A stretch of DNA of 64,000 bases from JABDLO01 sp041749255 (GCA_041749255.1 JBGTBR010000089.1:1-64000), one strand, 5' to 3'. Shown: positions 55,119-64,000, counted from the first letter of the stretch. Numbers and translations: made by a program. The notes: generated by a model from the letters alone, not told the origin.

Positions 55119-55134
55119 ACGAATGTTCGTTAGG
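55119..55134. promoter_or_regulatory. TetR-type operator upstream of paaE
   Basis: ACGAATGTTCGTTAGG contains the palindrome ACGAA-TG-TTCGT and shares TGTTCGTTAGG with the site before paaA. It lies just before the paaE ATG, next to a TACTTTTA stretch resembling a -7 box, where a bound repressor would block initiation. Confidence 0.65.
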
Positions 55135-55215
55135 TAAAAGTACAACATAATATTAAAGGGGTTAGTTGTGGGTAGGAAAGAAAGTAAAAATAATAATGAT
55201 GAATGGGTATTCAGA

Positions 55216-55542
55216 TTACACTGCAAAACTTTCACCGCAGCCACAGGTTCGGCTTGCATTGGGGTTGATGAAGTAAAAGCCTTTACCTTCCAGCCCACCT
55301 GAAAATTCCAGTGTAGTATTACATAAATAGAGAAAACTTTTTAGATCGGTTACTATTTTAACACCATTATCCTCAAAAACCTGATCATTCGGGCGATCCT
55401 GGGTATCGAAGTCCATCTGATAAGAAAGTCCCGAACAACCACCACTGGTTACAGAAACTCTGATAAAGGCTTCTGCAGTAACATCTCCCTTACCTCTAAG
55501 TTCTTCTATTTTATTTTTAGCGTTGTCTGCTACGTATAACAT
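55216..55542 (-). CDS. IscA/ErpA-type iron-sulfur cluster insertion protein
   Basis: This 108-residue HesB-fold protein has the three conserved cysteines Cys36 (TSGGCSGLSYQM), Cys100 and Cys102 (TCGCGESF). A-type carriers deliver Fe-S clusters to apo-proteins. It sits 104 bp upstream of paaE, whose product needs a [2Fe-2S] cluster, but the operator between them suggests separate control. A plausible promoter, TTG-N22-TACATTTG, lies at 55654-55622. It could be ErpA, SufA or IscA. Confidence 0.92.
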   Translation of the reverse strand: MLYVADNAKNKIEELRGKGDVTAEAFIRVSVTSGGCSGLSYQMDFDTQDRPNDQVFEDNGVKIVTDLKSFLYLCNTTLEFSGGLEGKGFYFINPNASRTCGCGESFAV

Positions 55543-55815
55543 ACTATTAAAGGTATTCTATATTTTTATACTGAATAATATCTTGAAATGAAATAAGCAA
55601 CTATTTTCTATTTCCCAATTGCAAATGTAATATATAAAAACCATTTGTACCCAATTGGTTCAAAATGCCAAATGAGTAGAGGTATTTGTCTGTGAATCGA
55701 ACTTATAACATTAAATCGGTAATTATGATTTAAAGTATAAGCTCAGGATCTCATTCTTTTCAATTCATAACTTTTTATGATCTTTGGAGTTTAACATGTA
55801 TCGTTACTATTTGAT

Positions 55816-57369
55816 ATGCGAATATTTCTGTCAATTACATTATTTTTTGCCTTAAAATGTTTACATGCCCAATCACTTGAGGAGTTTTACGATGAATTTA
55901 TTTCTCCTCATATTCAAAGTGGAGTCATTGATTACGCCTCACTAGCAGAAGATAAAAGCTGGGTTTATGAAGCTAAAAAAATCATAGCAGAAACTCCCTG
56001 GCGCAGCATGAGTGATCTTGAACAAAAGGCTTATCTGATCAATACGTATAACACACTGGTCATTGCGGAGATTACATTGCACTATCCCTTTTCATCTGTA
56101 CAGGATATAAAAGGATTTTTTTCGTCGAAACACGATGTTGGAGGGGAAAAATTTAGTCTTGATGCCATTGAGAAAAAATTACTCAACCCAGCAAAAGATC
56201 CCAGATTGCATATGGTTCTCGTATGTGGAGCCATTTCTTGCCCACCTTTGAGAGAGGAGAGTTTTAAAAGCCATACCTTAGAAAGTGATTTGGATGAAGC
56301 CGTAAAGAAAGCCTTATATGATACCCGGATTTTGCGCATGAGTGGAGAAGAACAAAAAATGTATTTATCACAACTGTTCAGATGGTATGCTACTGATTTT
56401 GGCTCCATAAAAAAATGGTTGGAACAATATATGTATATAGATGTCATGAGTGAGTATGTTATTGAATATACCGTATATAATTGGATGCTGAATAGTAAAG
56501 AAAACGCAATAACACTGGATGATGTACAGGATAAAATTGATTCAGATTTAAGGTATTATGTGTCCAACCTTTATGGTAAAGGTGAGTATGAGATCATGAT
56601 GTTCAATAATTATTTCAGAGAAGTGTTGGAGCAGAAAAGGAGGAATGATTTCTTTACTTCCTTTACAAGGCTAACTTATGGCATCAATAAAAGGATTAAT
56701 CTCATAATGGAGCTAAAAGTAAGATCTGTTAGTTTCGGAGACACTTATAGGCTAGGTTTTTTTGATGCTTTGCGATTTTCAACAGAGGGGTCATCAATAA
56801 ATAATGGCAGAGAAGTAACTTTCCGCAATGCGGGTGTCAGTGCGATTATTCCACGTATAAAATACCAGCCTTTCCATGAACTTTCTACTCTAACATTCCA
56901 AACAGGCATTGCCATCCCTACCCAATTTGAAGGACAGGGAGGTTTCCTGGATTGGGGGTCACCTTCTATTTATCACGATGTATTCTACGATCAGGATATT
57001 GGAGCAAAGAGCTCCATTTTCTTTCAAATGGGAATCTGGATTGAAAACATTGGAGGATCCTTTTTTCGAAAACGAGATGGTTTTTACCAATTTTCTACTC
57101 CCCTGACCTTTATTTACCAATATTTCCCAAATAGAAATACAACGTTATTTGCTTTGGTCAATTCAGCTCCACAGTGGGGATATTCAGTAAGTAATAGTGG
57201 AAGGGACATTGAAGTGATTCCAGATTCTTATAGTCAATACGGAATAGGTATTAAACAATTCGTATCAAGTAAATTACAGTTAGAAGTTTTGGTTTCTTCT
57301 TTTCACACTTCCAGATTTCAAAGTCAGGCGGCAACCTATAATTTTGCTATAAGATATTATCACTGGTAA
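55816..57369 (+). CDS. DUF547 protein with beta-rich C-terminal half
   Basis: This 517-residue protein has a signal peptide (1-18) and an N-terminal DUF547 domain (about 25-215: AYLINTYNTLVIAEI; VLVCGAISCPPLREESF). The second half (about 290-517) has alternating aromatic strands, ends in RYYHW and resembles an outer-membrane beta-barrel. DUF547 has a papain-like or transglutaminase-like look in some predictions, but no activity is established. The APP1-like gene follows after 13 bp, so they are probably co-transcribed. Confidence 0.8.
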   Translation: MRIFLSITLFFALKCLHAQSLEEFYDEFISPHIQSGVIDYASLAEDKSWVYEAKKIIAETPWRSMSDLEQKAYLINTYNTLVIAEITLHYPFSSVQDIKGFFSSKHDVGGEKFSLDAIEKKLLNPAKDPRLHMVLVCGAISCPPLREESFKSHTLESDLDEAVKKALYDTRILRMSGEEQKMYLSQLFRWYATDFGSIKKWLEQYMYIDVMSEYVIEYTVYNWMLNSKENAITLDDVQDKIDSDLRYYVSNLYGKGEYEIMMFNNYFREVLEQKRRNDFFTSFTRLTYGINKRINLIMELKVRSVSFGDTYRLGFFDALRFSTEGSSINNGREVTFRNAGVSAIIPRIKYQPFHELSTLTFQTGIAIPTQFEGQGGFLDWGSPSIYHDVFYDQDIGAKSSIFFQMGIWIENIGGSFFRKRDGFYQFSTPLTFIYQYFPNRNTTLFALVNSAPQWGYSVSNSGRDIEVIPDSYSQYGIGIKQFVSSKLQLEVLVSSFHTSRFQSQAATYNFAIRYYHW

Positions 57370-57382
57370 AACCCGTCTAAAC

Positions 57383-58300
57383 ATGTACATAGAAACATAT
57401 AATGGATTTTCAAACACCCAAAAGATATTCTGCAAAGGCCGGGTTCTGCTAAATTACAAACCATGGGACAATGAGAAAGATTCGCTTAGAACTACTATCT
57501 TGAATAACCTGAAGAAACTCTGGAGTAAAAAGGCAAAAAACCATCCGGTTGATATTCATGTGAATAAAGAAATAATTAAAACTTCTACAGATAGTGAAGC
57601 CTATTATAAAATGGATCGGGAAATCTCGCCATTTTATTTGAATGAGCAAACCCGGTGGGAGCAAATCGAAATACATTGTAATAGTGGGGAAACATATATC
57701 AATAATATTCTGATACCTGGACAAAAAGCAGGTTATGGTATAATCAGTGATTTGGATGATACCATATTGATCACCAACGTGCACTCTATCATAAAAATGT
57801 TGTATCATTCCCTGTTTAAAAATCCCTGGCAAAGACAAACTCCCGACTTTGCGGCCGATTGGTTTAAAGCTTTGTCTGGAAATAATCAAAATCCGGTTTT
57901 TTATATTTCCAACTCCCCCTGGAATTTCTATGAAGGCATTACATTATTTTTGGAGCACCATGGATTTCCTGTCGGACCTGTGCTCTTAAGGGATTACGGA
58001 TTCTATCTGTTTAGAAAACCCGTTGAATACACAGATCATAAAATCATTCATTTAAACAGGATCTTCAGTTACTATCCAGACTTAAAATTTATACTCATAG
58101 GGGATGCAGTAGAAAAAGATCCTTATATATATTTTGAGATGATGAAAAAAAATCCCGATCAGGTGAAACACATCTATATCAAAGTCTCAAATGACAAAAG
58201 GAGAATGCGAAAATTATTACAAAGAAAAGACATTGTAGAGCACACTTCCTTTACGTTTATTAGGAGCTATGAAGAAGCAATGGTGAATAAATTTCAATGA
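57383..58300 (+). CDS. APP1-like phosphatidate phosphatase domain protein
   Basis: This 305-residue protein has a HAD-type motif ISDLDDTIL (Asp123, Asp125), a second motif FYISNSPWNFYEGI, LLRDYG, and the Asp motif FILIGDAVEKDP. These match the DUF2183/App1 catalytic domain, whose yeast member is a phosphatidate phosphatase. The N-terminal 100 residues are a beta-rich domain also seen in bacterial members. No signal peptide is present. It may act on membrane lipids at the cytoplasmic face; substrate is inferred. Confidence 0.85.
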   Translation: MYIETYNGFSNTQKIFCKGRVLLNYKPWDNEKDSLRTTILNNLKKLWSKKAKNHPVDIHVNKEIIKTSTDSEAYYKMDREISPFYLNEQTRWEQIEIHCNSGETYINNILIPGQKAGYGIISDLDDTILITNVHSIIKMLYHSLFKNPWQRQTPDFAADWFKALSGNNQNPVFYISNSPWNFYEGITLFLEHHGFPVGPVLLRDYGFYLFRKPVEYTDHKIIHLNRIFSYYPDLKFILIGDAVEKDPYIYFEMMKKNPDQVKHIYIKVSNDKRRMRKLLQRKDIVEHTSFTFIRSYEEAMVNKFQ

Positions 58301-58546
58301 TTTTAATGCAATTGCAAAGGTAGATTGAAGATCACATTATAATTCATATATTGCGTCAATTGAATTCTGACAATTTAGTCGGAGGTATTTTGTTGGCTGT
58401 TGAGTAAAATAATCTGCGAATTCGCCAGTGATGGAAGTTAGAATTTTTGTTCGAAAACAAGCTGGAAAGATCAAGCTTGGATCGGCAAGCATATACTTTA
58501 CAAGGTACCAGACAATCATTTAAATACTATAACTGAACCAAAAGTC

Positions 58547-59377
58547 ATGAGCACAAAATATGCCCAACTTAAGGAAAAGCTTCATGAGATTATTTTCGAA
58601 GCCGATACTTTTAAAGGAAAATTGTTTGATAAAGTATTATTTATTCTCATTGGGGCAAGCGTCATAGCGGTGATGTTGGAAACCGTCCCATTATTGAGTC
58701 CGGAAACCCGTATTTTATTATATCGACTGGAATGGGCATTTACCATCATCTTTACCATCGAATATTTTACCCGAATATGGATTGTCAGAAACTCTGCTAA
58801 ATACATCTTTAGCTTTTATGGGCTCATAGATTTATTAGCCATACTACCTACATATTTGAGTATTATTCTTACCGGTGTAAGTTCATTGATGATAGTCAGA
58901 GTCATGCGTTTATTCAGGGTTTTTAGGGTGTTCAAACTCGCACAATATGTGGCGGAAGGACAATTTCTTTTTCATGCGCTCAAAGCAAGCAGAACAAAAA
59001 TCATATTGTTCATTTACTTCGTAATTCTATCTATATGTGTCTTCGGCTCTCTATTATATGTAGTAGAAACTGATCAGAACCCAGGGTTTGACAGTATTCC
59101 CAGGAGCATATACTGGGCAATAGTAACATTGACTACTGTCGGTTATGGTGACATTATTCCCGTTACTCCATTTGGGCAATTTTTAGCGTCAGTGGTAATG
59201 ATTATGGGTTATGCTGTTATTGCAGTACCCACAGGAATTGTTACATCCGAAATGATTCACGCTAAAAATTTGCAAAAAACAATAACTACGTTATGTTGCC
59301 ATCATTGTGCAAGAGAAGGACATGATTACGATGCAGAGTTTTGTAAATATTGTGGAGAAAGTTTAAATCCTCAATAG
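58547..59377 (+). CDS. Voltage-gated-type potassium channel with zinc-ribbon tail
   Basis: This 276-residue six-helix channel has an S4 helix (RVMRLFRVFRVFKLAQY near residue 125) and the K+ selectivity filter TVGYGD at residues 197-202. After S6 the protein ends in a CxxC-CxxC zinc ribbon (Cys251, Cys254, Cys266, Cys269). It likely forms a tetrameric K+ channel in the inner membrane, with the ribbon in the cytoplasm. The gene is preceded by 246 bp with no other gene seen and converges on doxX-like gene 59408-59824. Confidence 0.92.
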   Translation: MSTKYAQLKEKLHEIIFEADTFKGKLFDKVLFILIGASVIAVMLETVPLLSPETRILLYRLEWAFTIIFTIEYFTRIWIVRNSAKYIFSFYGLIDLLAILPTYLSIILTGVSSLMIVRVMRLFRVFRVFKLAQYVAEGQFLFHALKASRTKIILFIYFVILSICVFGSLLYVVETDQNPGFDSIPRSIYWAIVTLTTVGYGDIIPVTPFGQFLASVVMIMGYAVIAVPTGIVTSEMIHAKNLQKTITTLCCHHCAREGHDYDAEFCKYCGESLNPQ

Positions 59378-59407
59378 TAAAAAAGATATTTTGCTGAATG
59401 ATCTCAT

Positions 59408-59824
59408 TTATTTTGGCAATCTCAGACTGTGAATCAATCGCCTTACACTAAATTTTCCGGCACCATTAGCCATTAATAACAGCAATCCCCCGCATATAGC
59501 CATATTGCTCATGAAGTTCAATGTTTCAGTTCTTTGTACTTCCAAAGGTTCATTCCAAAATGAATGTACCACAGCAGTGAATGGTAACCAATACAATAAC
59601 AGCAGAAACGCACCAAATCCGGCATAGTATCCGATAATAACCAGTGTAGATCCGATAAAAAGTAATATCAAAACTCCTACGAGTAATAAGTCTTGTCTCC
59701 ATGTAATTCCGTACGTTTCCATAGTTTCCTTATTATTTGCCCAGAAAAAAATAATATCCAGAATCTCATAGAGAAAGATAAGACTGATAAATATCCGGCC
59801 CAACAAATCATATATGTCTTTCAT
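59408..59824 (-). CDS. DoxX family membrane protein
   Basis: This 138-residue protein has four transmembrane helices and the DoxX pattern: LLGRIFISLIFLYE near the start, an acidic/aromatic loop and FMSNMAICGGLLLL near residue 104. DoxX-like proteins are membrane components sometimes tied to quinol or sulfur metabolism and redox stress; its role here is unknown. It is monocistronic. Confidence 0.85.
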   Translation of the reverse strand: MKDIYDLLGRIFISLIFLYEILDIIFFWANNKETMETYGITWRQDLLLVGVLILLFIGSTLVIIGYYAGFGAFLLLLYWLPFTAVVHSFWNEPLEVQRTETLNFMSNMAICGGLLLLMANGAGKFSVRRLIHSLRLPK

Positions 59825-59954
59825 TTTTTTTATTTGTAGTATGTAAAATCGAATTTAATTCTCTGCTAACAAGATTTGAATCAGATGACCTTGATTAAAA
59901 CAAAGGAAGTATATACCATAGTTGTAAATGGCAAAATTACTAAATATAACATTA

Positions 59955-61517
59955 TCATTTCTTAACCAAATTTTTAGCAATAGCATTAGCTACGTTTTGA
60001 CCATCCATAGCAGCAGAAAGTATACCTCCTGCATAGCCTGCACCTTCTCCGCATGGATAAAGACCTATGGCGTTATTATGCTGGAAAGTTAACGCATTTC
60101 TCGGAATTCTGACTGGTGCAGAGGTTCTGGATTCTACTGCAACTGCAACTGCTTCACTGGTGTAAAAGCCATTCATTGAATGTCCAAAAATAAGCATTGC
60201 ATCTTTAAGTCTTTTATATACAAAATCAGGTAATAAAGCATGTATGGGAGCTGGATATATACCGGGAATATAAGAGCATTCAGGCAAGGTTTTGCTGACT
60301 TTTCCTTCAACAAAATCTGTAAGCAATTGGGCAGGTCCTTTCTGGCTTCCGTCTCCATTTTGAAAAAAAATCTGTTCTACTTCCTGTTGAAAACGCAAAT
60401 GACCAAAAACATCTCCATATCCCTTAGCTTCCATTTCATCATTATCAATAGAGGTCACAAAGCCTGAATTGGCAAACGGAGAATCCCTGCGTGACAAACT
60501 CATCCCATTAACGACAATCTCCCCGGGCGATGTAGCTGCAGGCACAATGAGACCTCCGGGGCACATACAAAATGAAAACACTCCTCTTTCATCCACCTGA
60601 CAAGCCATCCTGTAACTGGATGCCGGTAAATGTTCGCTTCTTTCTGACATTCCGTACTGTATCTCATCTATCAGGGGTTGAGGATGTTCAATCCTGACAC
60701 CAAGTGCAAATGGTTTCCTTTCAATGGTTATGCCTTTTTTGTGCAACATGGCATACACGTCTCGGGCCGAATGCCCTGTAGCCAATATATATGCATCTCC
60801 GTTCCATTCCCGTCCTTCCTGGTCAACAGCAGCGTGAATCGTCCTATTTTTCAAAAGAAAATCAACTACCCAGGTATTAAAATGAATCTCCCCTCCCAAA
60901 TCAATGATGGTTTTACGAATATTCTCCACTAAAATGGGCAATTTGTTTGAACCAATATGTGGATGAGCATCCACCAGAATATCGGTTTTTGCTCCATGTT
61001 CTACCAGAATATTCAGGATCTCTTTTATGCTCCCCCGTTTATATGACCTCGTGTATAACTTGCCATCAGAGTATGTTCCGGCACCCCCTTCACCAAAACA
61101 ATAATTGGAATGGGGATTAACTAAACTAAACTGTTGGATAGCTCGTAAATCCTTCCTTCTCGATCTCACATCCTTTCCTCTCTCCAGAACTATGGGTTGA
61201 ATTCCAGCTTTGATGAGAGACAAAGCAGCAAAGTAACCTGCAGGGCCAGCTCCTATAATGATGACCCTTTTTCCAGGTCGAACCTTTTGTAAAGTGTCTA
61301 CAAATTTTATTTCAGATAGTGGCTCTTCTTCTATAAACGCTTCATATCTTAAAACATAAACGGGGTTTTTACCTCTCGCATCGATCGATCGTTTCAATAA
61401 TTTTAAATGAATGTTGCTTCTATCTTTCAGTTTCAGCTTCTTCAATATCAGTTTACGACAATATTCTTCATCGTTTAGACTCTCAGGCATGACTTTGATC
61501 TCAGCTTCCTTTTTCAT
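59955..61517 (-). CDS. COG2509-type FAD-dependent dehydrogenase
   Basis: This 520-residue flavoprotein has an N-terminal extension (1-85), an FAD motif RVIIIGAGPAGYFAALSL near residue 89, and the family motif NYCFGEGGAGTYSDGKLYTR near residue 138. ILATGHSARDVY and the C-terminal GEGAGYAGGILSAAMDG close the FAD site. The oxidation substrate is not known. The minus strand just upstream reads TAATTTTG 5 bases before the ATG, a possible -7 element that would give a nearly leaderless mRNA. Confidence 0.9.
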   Translation of the reverse strand: MKKEAEIKVMPESLNDEEYCRKLILKKLKLKDRSNIHLKLLKRSIDARGKNPVYVLRYEAFIEEEPLSEIKFVDTLQKVRPGKRVIIIGAGPAGYFAALSLIKAGIQPIVLERGKDVRSRRKDLRAIQQFSLVNPHSNYCFGEGGAGTYSDGKLYTRSYKRGSIKEILNILVEHGAKTDILVDAHPHIGSNKLPILVENIRKTIIDLGGEIHFNTWVVDFLLKNRTIHAAVDQEGREWNGDAYILATGHSARDVYAMLHKKGITIERKPFALGVRIEHPQPLIDEIQYGMSERSEHLPASSYRMACQVDERGVFSFCMCPGGLIVPAATSPGEIVVNGMSLSRRDSPFANSGFVTSIDNDEMEAKGYGDVFGHLRFQQEVEQIFFQNGDGSQKGPAQLLTDFVEGKVSKTLPECSYIPGIYPAPIHALLPDFVYKRLKDAMLIFGHSMNGFYTSEAVAVAVESRTSAPVRIPRNALTFQHNNAIGLYPCGEGAGYAGGILSAAMDGQNVANAIAKNLVKK

Positions 61518-61707
61518 TCTGCAAAATTACAATACTATGAATTCATTTTCGCTTATAACCTATAGTTCCGCTTAAAAGCTGGTTTTGATCAAATTTTATA
61601 AAAATATAAAGTGCCTGAAATGAATTTTTGATATTAAGGGGTACCGTTAGGGCAATACCTAAGTAGTAACCATTTTATCAAGAAACCATTTTATTTGTGT
61701 TTCTCCA

Positions 61708-62520
61708 TTAGGGTAAAAACTTACTGACAACCTGCCTTATGCTCAACGCTTCTTCAATTAATTCTGAAAGCTGGCTCAAAGGAAGCATATTCGCTCCGTC
61801 AGATAAGGCTTTCTCCGGTTTGGGATGGGTTTCTATAAACAAACCATTTGCGCCTGTAGCTGTACCTGCTCTTGCCATTAACTTTATAAATTGAGGGTTT
61901 CCTCCCGTCACGCCTTTGGATTGATTGGGTCTTTGCAATGAATGGGTGCAATCCAAAACCACGGGAACTTCAAATTTTTGCATCACCGGAATACTTTTCA
62001 TATCTACAATGAGGTCAGAATAACCAAACGTAGTTCCTCTTTCTGTTAGAATAACATTTCCATTTCCTGCCATTTTCACTTTTTCTAAAGAAAATAGCAT
62101 AGACTCTGGGCTCATAAATTGTCCTTTTTTAATATTGACTATTTTACCTGTTTTGGCAGCTGCCATGAGAAGGCTAGTTTGGCGGCACAGGAATGCAGGA
62201 ATTTGAATAATATCAGCTAAGTTTGACACAGTTTCCGCTTCTTCGTCACTGTGAATATCTGTTGTTATTGGAAGGTCATAAAGTTCCTTTACTTTTGATA
62301 AAATCAAGAGTGCATTTGCATCGCCAATTCCAGTAAAAGAAGTACCTGAAGTGCGATTGGCTTTGCGGTATGAACTTTTAAAAATGACGGGAAGTTGATA
62401 TATATCCGATAACTCTTTTATTTTTTCAGCTACTTCAAAACAAATTTCTTCATTTTCTACAACGCAAGGTCCTGCAATCAGAAAGAAATGCTTTTTTAGT
62501 GAAGTGTATAAAGAGTTCAT
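61708..62520 (-). CDS. kdsA: 3-deoxy-8-phosphooctulonate synthase
   Basis: This 270-residue enzyme has the KdsA motifs LIAGPCVVENEE at residue 14, IFKSSYRKANRTS near residue 45, DIHSDEEAE and DCTHSLQRPNQ. It condenses phosphoenolpyruvate with arabinose 5-phosphate to make Kdo-8-phosphate for the lipopolysaccharide inner core, in the cytosol. This confirms a Gram-negative envelope. Other kds genes are not nearby. Confidence 0.96.
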   Translation of the reverse strand: MNSLYTSLKKHFFLIAGPCVVENEEICFEVAEKIKELSDIYQLPVIFKSSYRKANRTSGTSFTGIGDANALLILSKVKELYDLPITTDIHSDEEAETVSNLADIIQIPAFLCRQTSLLMAAAKTGKIVNIKKGQFMSPESMLFSLEKVKMAGNGNVILTERGTTFGYSDLIVDMKSIPVMQKFEVPVVLDCTHSLQRPNQSKGVTGGNPQFIKLMARAGTATGANGLFIETHPKPEKALSDGANMLPLSQLSELIEEALSIRQVVSKFLP

Positions 62521-62691
62521 TATATAGTTTTGATTACACCCTTATTGCATTAGAAGTGCTTACATTTTATTCGGTATTTAAAACCTTCGTATTCTGATGA
62601 AAGGACTCTCTTTGCAGCCAAATAAATTTTTAAAAAGACAAAATTTATATTGATTAGTTTAGTCCAAATGAATCATTCCATTTGAATTGCA

Positions 62692-63093
62692 TTAATCGAT
62701 CGATAATAACTCAGCCGGTTTTCCTGAAGTTCCAAACAAAATAGCCTTTTGTTTATATTTTTTTGCCAATTCGATGCCATCAATTTTACTTAGCCCCAAA
62801 ACCAAATATCCATCTTCAAACCAGGATTTATCAAGAGATTCTCCTCTGGTATCCAACAATTTGTAATCTTCAAGATCTTTTAGTAATTCTATTTGTTGGT
62901 TATGATTGGTTTTGGTGGGGAGTCTGCTACCTCCTGGATTCCATGCTGTAATCAAAACCCATTCCTTAACACCATAATCCTCAAGTATATCATCCAATTC
63001 TTCGTTTATTTGATTGAGTTGAATGTATATACCGCTATTAAGAATATTATAAGTAGCCTCGCTAAATACTTGCATAAGTTCTTTTTGTGTCAT
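62692..63093 (-). CDS. DUF3293 family protein
   Basis: This 133-residue protein contains WVLITAWNPGGSRLPTKTNH near residue 42 and SWFEDGYLVLGLSK near residue 90, the core of the DUF3293 family. Function is unknown. No signal peptide or membrane segment is present. It lies between kdsA and yidC on the minus strand. A TATCTTTG element at 63254-63247 on the minus strand may be its promoter. Confidence 0.8.
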   Translation of the reverse strand: MTQKELMQVFSEATYNILNSGIYIQLNQINEELDDILEDYGVKEWVLITAWNPGGSRLPTKTNHNQQIELLKDLEDYKLLDTRGESLDKSWFEDGYLVLGLSKIDGIELAKKYKQKAILFGTSGKPAELLSID

Positions 63094-63178
63094 GATAGCT
63101 TAATTGAAGTCAATTTAATTAGATTGATAAATTTTTTAATACTTAACAAAAAAAGATCAGCAAGAAAATGATAAATGT

Positions 63179-63186
63179 TACCTTTG
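63179..63186 (+). promoter_or_regulatory. -7-like element upstream of yidC
   Basis: TACCTTTG, followed by CGGC, is a good Bacteroidota -7 box. No TTG lies at the expected distance upstream. The leader would be about 145 bases to the ATG at 63334. A divergent -7-like element faces the DUF3293 gene. Confidence 0.4.
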
Positions 63187-63333
63187 CGGCAATTTTACAG
63201 ATAAAGTTGTCTATTGATTAATTCTCATAACGTTATAAATCAAAGGCAAAGATATTCACTGATCGTGAAATGATATGATCAGGGATAAAGTTATTTTTAA
63301 AATTACATAGTTTTTGTTAAATACCAACAATAA

Positions 63334-64000
63334 ATGGATAAAAATCAAATTATTGGTTTCATTTTAATTTTTGCAGTGCTTATGTTCTGGACGATCTGGA
63401 CAGCTCCAACTGAAGAGGAAAAGCAGCGAATGTTAGAACAAAAAAGGATTCAGGACTCAATAGAAGCCGTACTTCAAAAAGAGATAACAGAAAAAAGTGT
63501 TTATACTGATACAGCTTCTAAAATTAATATTCCCTCAACAGATGACTCTTTAATGATTGAGGACTTGAAATACGGATATGGAAGTTTTGCGGAATATGCT
63601 TTGGGAGATGAGAAAATGTTTACAATAGAAAATGAAGATATAGTTATTACATTTTCATCATTGGGTGGGGCTGTAAAAGCGGTTCGACTGAAGAATTATA
63701 AACAATATATACTTGACGATGTAGGCACAGAAGACAAGAGCGACCTTATATTATTAGGGAATGATCAAAATATATTTTCATATTCATTGCCTGTACAGTT
63801 AGGTAGAATTACAAATGTGGAAACAAAAGATCTGTATTTTACAGGTAACAAAGATGGAAAAACGATCACTTTCTCTGTAAAAACAAGAACCGGTCAGGCT
63901 TTTAGTCATCGCTACACTCTTGCAGAAAAAGGTTTCCATGTTGATTACACTGTTGAATACGAAGGACTTGATGCCAATGCACCTTTGCAACTCAACTGGG
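63334..64000 (+). CDS. yidC: Membrane protein insertase YidC, 5' part
   Basis: The window ends inside this gene after about 222 codons. It begins MDKNQIIGFILIFAVLMFWT, a single N-terminal membrane helix, then a charged Glu/Lys/Gln helix (EEEKQRMLEQKRIQD). A periplasmic beta-domain start follows (FTIENEDIVITFSSLGGAVK; VDYTVEYEGL), typical of Gram-negative YidC. The insertase core lies beyond the edge. It inserts Sec-dependent and -independent proteins into the inner membrane. Confidence 0.93.
   Translation, partial: MDKNQIIGFILIFAVLMFWTIWTAPTEEEKQRMLEQKRIQDSIEAVLQKEITEKSVYTDTASKINIPSTDDSLMIEDLKYGYGSFAEYALGDEKMFTIENEDIVITFSSLGGAVKAVRLKNYKQYILDDVGTEDKSDLILLGNDQNIFSYSLPVQLGRITNVETKDLYFTGNKDGKTITFSVKTRTGQAFSHRYTLAEKGFHVDYTVEYEGLDANAPLQLNW

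Noticed and set aside
58337..58519. Minus-strand 60-codon frame before the K+ channel
   Set aside because: No recognisable domain, no promoter in the right place and poor coding signal.

Overview
This window is chromosomal DNA of a member of the phylum Bacteroidota, AT-rich and dense with genes. The evidence is a set of clade hallmarks: two proteins with gliding-motility-type C-terminal sorting domains, one with SprB-like repeats; a type IX secretion (T9SS) type A sorting domain; a GLPGLI protein beside an outer-membrane beta-barrel protein; the order fabH-efp-accB-accC; a bacillithiol-reductase-like protein; and promoters of the form TTG-N19-TAnnTTTG. A Saprospiria- or Chitinophagia-like lineage is plausible, but the sequence alone does not settle it. 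I see no phage, insertion sequence, rRNA, tRNA or CRISPR array.

Layout. 0.2-7 kb: yaaA, a penicillin-acylase-type hydrolase, a small membrane protein, a PAS-PAS-adenylate cyclase and a Na+/H+ antiporter. 7-17.3 kb: four tandem, full-length MacB/FtsX-type ABC permease paralogues with no ATPase. They are preceded by a convincing sigma-54 promoter and upstream palindromes, and the decayed 3' end of a fifth copy lies between the third and fourth. 17.4-21.9 kb: a three-gene exported amidohydrolase operon on the minus strand in which only the middle member keeps all metal ligands. 22.3-34.2 kb: dipeptide epimerase plus an AONS-like PLP enzyme, uvrB, a GLPGLI/beta-barrel pair, a large sorted surface protein and a YpdA-like flavoprotein. 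34.2-35.1 kb: an island of degenerate modular repeats. 35.1-41.9 kb (minus): a T9SS-sorted protein, an MsbA-like ABC exporter and accC-accB-efp-fabH. 42.4-48.4 kb: a thioredoxin-SPOR fusion behind a second sigma-54-type promoter, a second repeat island carrying the same modules inverted, a SprB-repeat adhesin and a thioredoxin. 48.4-55.5 kb (minus): a phenylacetate catabolic block (paaE-tetR, paaABCD, paaG, paaH, paaI) with matching TetR-type operators before paaE and paaA, and an IscA/ErpA-like gene upstream. 55.8-64 kb: a DUF547 protein with a beta-rich C-terminal half, an APP1-like phosphatase, a voltage-gated-type K+ channel with a zinc ribbon, DoxX, a COG2509 flavoprotein, kdsA, a DUF3293 protein and the 5' part of yidC, cut by the window edge.

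How the parts work together. The paa genes form one pathway: phenylacetyl-CoA epoxidation (PaaABCDE), isomerisation (PaaG), 3-hydroxyacyl-CoA oxidation (PaaH) and thioesterase rescue (PaaI). The shared operator predicts one repressor, most simply the TetR protein encoded between paaE and paaA. The ligase, ring-opening enzyme and thiolase are not in the window. The permease cluster looks like one regulon member under an enhancer-binding activator, possibly for envelope stress or lipoprotein/peptide export. The most unusual content is this sigma-54 permease array with its relic, the part-degenerate amidohydrolase trio and the two inverted modular repeat islands. All start choices and regulatory calls come from reading the sequence; no database search was possible.
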